From Anaeramoeba flamelloides (taxonomy: Eukaryota; Metamonada; Anaeramoebidae), in assembly GCA_027625915.1 (NCBI GenBank), contig JANTQA010000072.1, positions 1,798,001 to 1,862,000 on the forward strand: a stretch of DNA of 64,000 bases, written 5' to 3'. Position 1 is the first letter of the stretch, and every line of letters begins with the position of its first letter. Shown in pieces: positions 57,673-64,000 of the stretch. Under the pieces are notes generated by a model. That model saw only the letters and a list, made by a program, of their open reading frames with translations, did no database searches and was not told the origin of the DNA. The translations under genes and the position numbers were made by a program.

Positions 57673-60600
57673 TTTTTTTGAATTGATTTATTTTCATTGA
57701 TGGTATGTTGACGAAGAGCATATTGTGTTTCAATTTCAACAAAATTCTCATCATCTAAAGGATTTGGATTATAGTCTGAGGAATCTGATTTCTTTTTATT
57801 AGCATTTAGCTTTTCATTTTTAGATTTGAGATATTCCTCATATTTTTCTTTGCAAAACATTTTTTTCATGATGAGACTAAGTTTACCTTTATCCCCAGTA
57901 GGACCAAAGAAAATGAGAAGGCAGAAAAAGAAGAAAAAAGACCAAAGAACACTGGAAATGATCGTCATCCAGATAAAGATTCCAAATCTTTTAAACATCA
58001 TAAAATAAGTCAGCATCATGACAAAGGACGCGAATAGAGTTGTAATGGCGGCTGAAACCACTGAGATTCCCAAATTTGTGATCGCAACACGTAGCTTATC
58101 GAATGCCGTTTTATAGGGCGCAATGTTATATGCGTGGCAGAAATGCACAATATAATCAACGCAAATACCGACAATGATCGTCATTGAGACTGACTCGATG
58201 ACGCCCAACTGCCAGCCCAGTGACACCATCATGCCGATGATTGTGACAACTATCCCGCCTATGGAAATGATGGCAAGCAGGCTGATGATCAGGTTGTCCG
58301 TCGACACCAAAATGATTATGTAGGCGATGGCCAATGAAACCGCAACGGTGGTTATGGCGACGTTTAGAAGAACCTCCTCTGTCAGCATTTCCATCCAACT
58401 CCATCCAATATTACCGGCAATGTCCATCCCTTGTGGGGCGTCTTGATTTATTTCGTTAACAAAGTCTTCAACTTTGTCGAAAAGTGGCCGGGTTGTGGTA
58501 GCTGTTGCATACCCGCTAATAACCAAATTAAATTGGATATCATACATTCGTAATTCTTTTGTCTCTTTATCAAATGCAATTGTATTTCGGTATGTGTAAG
58601 GTATGAGCATTGTTTCTGGCTCGAGTGTGCTGTCCATAATTTCTGTGCGTGCATAGTTGGTGAACGCATATAGCAGGGGCTCAAATTCGTCTTCCTCGAC
58701 GGGGAATGCATAGGAGCCGCCGGCCAATGTTTCGTTGGTGACCCAATCCCGAAAGTCTTCCATGAAGCAGATCAACTGGTCGGTTCTGTATACGCTCCCT
58801 TCAAATTTGTCTCTTAATCGGTCACACACTTCGATCACCCATTCCTGCGAGGACTTCAAATGTGGCTGCCAGTCCTTGTCGTAAATGGGCTCGCCTAAAT
58901 CGTCAACTTCTAACGGGTCAACTCCCTCACGATCAATCCCTTTAACCCCCCATTGGATGTATGCAGTTTTCACTTGCGCGCTTGTATAGAATTCTTCTGC
59001 GTCGGCGTCGATGGCCCTTTTCAGAAAATGATCATTAGGCAAAAATTCGGTAACTTCCTCGGCCGGCTTGAGTTTTGCTGTTTGGATGGTAAAGGCGATA
59101 AGTAAGCCAATGAAAACGAATAGTATCGGCCACCTGTATTTTTTCAAAAATGTCACGTGATATTTATAAAAGTATTTTTCCAAAAACCGCAATTTTTCGA
59201 TATCAAACCCTAATTTCAATGACCCTTGCAAATGGCTAGAGTTTTTTGAAATCTTGGAGTCTGTGTCAGAACTCATTGTTTCTAAATTTTGATCAGAATC
59301 TTTCTCCGTGTCGGTTGGGCTCTCTTTTCGTTTGGAGTTTTGATGTTTTGTTCCAAGCTCAAAGTCGCTATAATTCGAATCAGCACTATTGTTCAAGGAT
59401 TTGTCGCCTATTCTCCCCTTCTTCTTGTTCTTCTTGTTGTTCTTTTTTTTTTTTGTCTTCTTCCCGTGGCTACAGCAACATTGCCCCTCTCCGTTTCGGC
59501 TCCAAATCACAAGCACCGCGGGGAACCAAGTAACGACCAGAAAGTAATTAAAGATAATGGCCATTCCCGTAAAGATACCAAAGTATCGGATTGGGGGGAT
59601 TGTTGAGGCAATGTTCCCGAAAAATGCCCCCGTGGAAGTGATCGTGGTGATCAGCATGGTGACGGACGCCCTGTTGTATGCCCAATTCATCCTTGTGAAT
59701 TGGTTTTTGGAGATTTCCTTTCTTTGGAATTTGGATTGCCTCCATGCGTCAAGCATAATAAAGATATCATCACAGCCAATACCAAGCACGACAAACAGGG
59801 ACAAAAAGTTGAGCATGGAAAACCATTCAACACCGAGGATCGCCGTGTAAAAAAAATAGGACATCGGCAATGACAGCATGACGTGGAAGATCCCCAGCAG
59901 AGTCAAGATGATGGTCTTGGTATGGAAAAAGGTATAGAAGTAGACCAAGGCAAGCGAAATGTTGATCAGCATCGTGTCGTGCATAATTAGGTCGTTAATC
60001 GCCTTCATCGTGATCCCGCTCCCCAAGTAGAGAATTTCAAAATTGTCTGTGTTTGTTTCCTCGGCCAAATCAGGGATGAAGCCGACAACCCAGTCCTCAA
60101 ATTTTTTTTCTTGTTCGCTTGTCCGATCGTCTTTGTTTTTGTAGCCCTCCAGCGGCCCGCCAAACCCAAACCCGCTCGACATAAATTTACATTTTAGGGT
60201 CTCGTTATTAAAGCCTGTGTCGCAGTATTGCCTTCTGTCGTCCTCGTTGTTATACAGATTCTGTGCGCCGATTTGCAAATCAGCGATTTGTTGCCCCTCT
60301 TCATAGAAGTAATCCAAAAAGGTCGAGCGCGACATGCACTCATCTGAATTAAGCGTCCTTAGGCAGTATGTTGTGTAGTCGTCATTGTTTAAGATCTTTT
60401 GCTCAAATTTGTAGATACGCTCCAAGTGCTCCTTCGTTATCAAATTGTCACAATCAGTGCATTCATAATAAAAGCCAATTCCTCCAATGGCTTGCGTTTG
60501 CTGTTGGTGCTCGCTGCTCATATACTCATATGTGTTGGAATCAAAAAAGGTCTCTTCTCGGAAGACCATCATCACACCTTCGATTTGATCCGCGGTTTTT

Positions 60601-61414
60601 CCTTTCCGAACAACAAAATTGGTCATCTTTTTATTTTTTGAATTTGTTTTTTTTTTTGATTTTTGATTTTTTTTTTGTTTTTTTAGTTTTTGTTTATGTT
60701 TTTGTTTTTGTTTTTGTTTTTGTTTTTGTGGTTTTTTTTGTGGTTAGTTTTTGATAATTGTTTTTTGTTCAGTTTGATCATGATTTTTTGTGGATTTTGA
60801 GTGTTTTTTTTGAAGAACAATTCATCTGTGTTTTGTGTCCAATTCAAAAAGAAAATGGATTAGCTTTTGATCGAATTCAAATTTTTTTTTTCTCTAAACA
60901 CAACCAACAGCTCGCTAACAAAGCCCAGACAAAGAAAAAAACTTTTTACTTTCAAAAGAAATTGTTTTTCCCCAAAGAAAAAAATAGAAATTTTCCATAA
61001 CAAACCGACAAATTTGAAAAGAGAAGAAGAACTTGTTTAATTGAGGAACTCTTCTGTTGTTTTGCTCTTGAGTTGTTTAGAACACAAATAGTATTAGATT
61101 TTTCTCTCACTTCATGAAATTAAATAATGGTAACAATGACCGAAAAGTTCTTCACAAAAACTTTTTGGAAACGCTGATTGAGAACGACAAAAAAAAATCG
61201 GAAAAAGTTATTTTCGAACCGAAAGAAAAACATTTTATTAACTTACAGTTTCATCATACTTAAATTCGAATCCAATACACCCAAATGTCATTGCCAAAGC
61301 AATACTTAAGCTAATACATATTGTAACCCATGGGTGTTTTACAATGAAAACAGGTATTGGGTTTAACCCGTCAGCGTTTTTTTTAAATTTCTTTTCAGGT
61401 TTTTTTTGAGTCAT
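57506..61414 (-). CDS. Dispatched/Patched-type RND membrane protein, two exons
   Basis: Exon 1 is 61414-61247 (56 residues, ending at donor GTAAGT). Exon 2 begins at 60626, after ..AAAAAG, and the joined product reads FKYDET-MTNFVVRKGKT. Exon 1 supplies TM1 (VTICISLSIALAMTF). A long extracytoplasmic loop with paired Cys follows. Next comes a sterol-sensing-like bundle with VVLGIGCDDIFIMLDAW near residue 338, a Lys-rich cytoplasmic linker, another lone TM (ILFVFIGLLIAFTIQ), a second loop, and a second bundle with IVGICVDYIVHF near residue 878. The twin G-x-x-x-D motifs are the proton or ion relay of RND transporters. Dispatched, Patched and NPC1 relatives move sterols or lipidated proteins. 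The main frame stops at 57609, but past the T29 run (57641-57669) another frame continues as a Ser/Thr/Asp-rich tail (SSSDTSDTTDTHDSPSS) to 57506, probably the true end. Confidence 0.9.
60627..61246 (-). other. Intron 1 of the Dispatched-like gene
   Basis: About 620 bp. It holds a run of TTTTTG units (60680-60740, plus strand) next to the acceptor, so the acceptor region is A-rich rather than pyrimidine-rich on the coding strand. The plus-strand ORFs here are artefacts. Confidence 0.7.
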
Positions 61415-62424
61415 TTCAAAAAGAAAAACAATTGTTAAAAAATAATTATTTGGAAATTGTGATTTATTTTATCAGACAAACTTGGAAATTGATTTTTATA
61501 ACCTTTAAGAACTTTTAATGATTTGGAAATAATTTTGAGAGAAAGTAATTTCAAAATTCATGGAAAAAGAAACTAACAAAACAAATCAATTTTTAAAAAC
61601 CTCTTTTTCGTATTTTGAAAGGGTGTTTGTTTCTTCAAAAATTTTTATTTTTCAATGTTTGTAAAAAAAAGAATACAAAGGCAACCAAAAAATAACAATT
61701 AATTCATTTAAACTTGTAAATCTTTAATAAGTGTCTTTCTTTGATATCTACAATTTTGTCCGATTTGTTCGTAAAAATAAATTTTTGGGAGTTAAATAAG
61801 TTCTAGTAAAGAGAAAAAACATTCGAGCAATGAGAAAGTGTTCTTCTTCGGTTGATTTGAAAAGAAAATTTTAAAATAAAAAAAACAAGTTTACTTTCAC
61901 TTTTCTTCAAAATATAGTTATCTGTTAGCTAAAAAAAAAGTGAAAAAATAAAAAAAGTTACAATAAGCTTTTTCCAATCAAATTTGGTTGAAATTCAACA
62001 ATATAGCTTGAGAAATCAATGATGTTTTCTAATTTCTTTGTATTTTAAAATTTAAAGTTGGAAAAATCAATAATATTTTTGGTTAAAAAGTGTCTGATTT
62101 TTTTAAAGTTTATATTAATTATTTTTTTGTGTTTAATCAAAAAATATGGACGGTAAATTCAGCAAATACACTTCCGAATCCTTATTTCGAAAAATGAACT
62201 ATTTTAAAAAAATTGAAAAAAGTTGGAAGAAATCAATCGAAAGAAAATTTTTTTGGTACAATTCCCTTTAAATATAAATGTGAACTCTTTTTTAAAAAAT
62301 AAAATTTTTTTAAAAAACCACAATAAAAAACTAAAGTCAAAAATTTCAATATAAGAAAAGAAGACCTTCAAAAAATGACTATCATAAAAAATACCCTCAA
62401 AGAAAAATCCAAAAAACAACAATT

Positions 62425-62656
62425 ATTTACTGTTAATTGTAAAATAAATCGGACAAAATTTTCATTAATCGTTCCAAAAAAAATCTTTGAAATAATTTTT
62501 GAAAATCGAATTATTTTTCAACCATATAACGTGTTTAACGTGGTTAGAGGATCGGGACTATCAAAATTCTGTATTCAAAGGATTTTTGAAATCATAATTT
62601 AATTTTGGAAAGATAAATGAAAATTTTGTCCGATTTATTTTTCAATTAATAGTAAA
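62425..62656. mobile_element. Palindromic element L, copy 1
   Basis: Left arm: TTTACTGTTAATTGTAAAAT, then AAATCGGACAAAATTTTCAT. Right arm: ATGAAAATTTTGTCCGATTT, then TTTCAATTAATAGTAAA, the inverse. Total 232 bp. The 75-codon ORF starting at 62375 simply runs through the left arm, and its echo near 33960 on the other strand reflects the shared DNA repeat, not a protein family. Confidence 0.75.
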
Positions 62657-63200
62657 CAAAATTTCCTACACAACATTTACGTTGCTTTGAAAAATACAAC
62701 TATTATTTTCTAATTAAAAAATGAAAATTTTTATTTCACATTTCAAAATATTATTTTGATTTAAAGTCAAAGAAAAACCTAAAAATATTTACAACATCGT
62801 TTAGAAACGATATTTTTCGACAATAAAAATAACTTCCTGAGATAACTCTAAGACAAAATTTTTACTCAGCTCATTTGATTGTAACAGTTATAATTAATAC
62901 TCATTTTGAAGCTTGAAATAAAAATTTTCATTTATTAATTGGAAAATAACAGTAAAACACAAAAACATGGTGATTTCAGAGACAACAAAATCAATCAAAA
63001 TAACAATCAAATTAACTTTAAAGAATAATCCATTAATTATATTATTATCCACCAAACCAATCAAACAAATTTAAGACCTTGATTATCAAAATAGAATCAG
63101 AGGTTTTTAGAACAAAAAAATAATCGATTTGAAACAAATTTTGAATAATTAATCCTTCATGAAGAATCCTTCAATCAAAATATAGTATTATAAAAACTTA

Positions 63201-63602
63201 CAGCTGTTCCAAGGCTACCATGAATTTTTATAAGAATCAAATTTTGATGCTGATATAGATTTTTCAAAAGTTGGATATGAGGATAAGAAAGCTCATATTG
63301 AAAAAAAAATTTCCTAAATGAGCTGATATTCAAGAATTTTTTCTGATACAAGAAAAATTAATTTTCAGATCCCTAAATTGCTTCGAAGCTGGAAAATCTA
63401 GTTGAGACGCCACTTAAAAGTTTCTATTGAAATATCGAAAATATTTTTGATCTTATCACAAGAAAATTCTTGAATATCAGCTCATTTAGGAAATTTTTTT
63501 TTCAATATGAGCTTTCTTATCCTCATATCCAACTTTTGAAAAATCTATATCAGCATCAAAATTTGATTCATATAAAAATTCACGGTAGCCTTGGAAAGAC
63601 TG
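63201..63602. mobile_element. Fold-back element M, copy 1
   Basis: Bounded by TA on each side. Left end CAGCTGTTCCAAGGCTACCA; right end GGTAGCCTTGGAAAGACTG. Arms of about 140-150 bp are almost identical, e.g. GATGCTGATATAGATTTTTC, then AAAAGTTGGATATGAGGATA, AGAAAGCTCATATTGAAAAA and AAATGAGCTGATATTCAAGA. Loop about 110 bp. No ORF. Confidence 0.88.
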
Positions 63603-63603
63603 T

Positions 63604-63645
63604 ACTATTTGTTTTAAAATAAATATAACAAAATTTTCATTCAGC
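63604..63645 (+). repeat. Lone left arm of element L
   Basis: TACTATTTGTTTTAAAATAA followed by AAAATTTTCATTCAGCTTTC matches the left arm of 33750-33986. It is wedged between the two M elements. Confidence 0.6.
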
Positions 63646-63655
63646 TTTCCACATA

Positions 63656-64000
63656 CAGCCGTTCCAAGGCTACCATAAAATTTACAATAAAACAGATTTG
63701 ATTTTTCTATTCCGATTCTCTATTTTCAAAAAATTCGGAAATAAGAGTTATTATTCAAAAAAAAATTTCAATAAATGAGCTATTTATTTTTTTTTAAAAC
63801 ATTGGAAAAAAAAATTCAAGATCACATGTAACTTAAAAATTATTGGTCCAAAAGAACCCCAAAAAAAATATCAATATGGACTGATCTTTATCAATTAACC
63901 TTTTTTGAACAATATTTTAAAGTGCTTCATGTGATCTTGAATTTTATATTTGATGTTTCAAAATTTGAATAATAGCTCATTTATTGAAATTTTTTTTTGA
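63656..64000. mobile_element. Fold-back element M, copy 2 (runs off the window)
   Basis: Preceded by TA. It starts CAGCCGTTCCAAGGCTACCA, the same terminus as copy 1, but the inner sequence differs. AAATTTCAATAAATGAGCTA and AATTCAAGATCACATG are mirrored as CATGTGATCTTGAATTTT and AATAGCTCATTTATTGAAAT before the window ends. Confidence 0.8.

Larger units (their letters stand above)
61415..64000. other. Upstream region of the Dispatched-like gene and window end
   Basis: 61415-62000 should contain the promoter and 5' UTR; no motif was recognised. Palindromic elements fill 62425-62656 and 63201-64000. 62660-63190 shows nothing clear. Confidence 0.5.

Noticed and set aside
59246-59850. Plus-strand ORFs over 95 codons opposite the Dispatched-like gene
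   Set aside because: Shadows of a well-supported minus-strand coding exon.
62375-62602. 75-codon ORF sharing a peptide with an ORF near 33.9 kb
   Set aside because: The similarity is at DNA level: both run through an arm of palindromic element L.

Overview
This is very AT-rich nuclear DNA from a protist. The standard genetic code applies. Spliceosomal GT..AG introns run from about 0.14 to 3.4 kb, and proteins carry Asn-, Lys- and Lys/Glu-rich low-complexity stretches. The gene repertoire (TMEM181-like, F-box, BTB with an amidotransferase-like tail, cullin, TBC RabGAP, Dispatched-like RND protein) fits an amoeboid or flagellate protist, perhaps an Anaeramoeba-like metamonad. That placement is inference only; no marker gene is present.

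Layout: 2-580 is the 3' end of a TMEM181-like membrane protein gene (+). 2994-8324 is a very large, extremely AT-rich protein of unknown family (+) whose frame changes at two homopolymers. 15645-16253 is an F-box protein (+). 25453-27000 is a BTB protein with a C-terminal ThuA/class I amidotransferase-like domain (+). 33089-41191 is a nine-exon cullin (+); its spliced length is exactly 749 codons, all exon phases agree, and the neddylation-site lysine is present. 48099-53257 is a two-exon TBC-domain RabGAP (+). 61414-57506 is a two-exon Dispatched/Patched-type RND membrane protein (-).

The long spaces between and inside genes are filled mainly with non-autonomous, often palindromic DNA elements. 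At least ten groups are recognisable by eye from internal inverted repeats or repeated copies. One Tc1/mariner-like element with a dead transposase remnant lies at 19253-20328. Most identifiable termini end at TA, as expected for Tc1/mariner-type insertions. The 3.36 kb intron of the TBC gene holds four such palindromes in a row. The cullin introns hold others, plus an uninterrupted run of 91 CT units.

Functionally, an F-box protein, a BTB protein and a cullin in one window suggest a shared ubiquitin-ligase theme: F-box proteins join CUL1-type SCF ligases and BTB proteins join CUL3-type ligases. The genes are separate and 6-9 kb apart, so no operon-like coupling is implied. In three genes a coding-looking frame resumes just after a homopolymer. 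This suggests indel errors in the assembly, or tolerated length variation, and the C-termini of these proteins should be read with that in mind.
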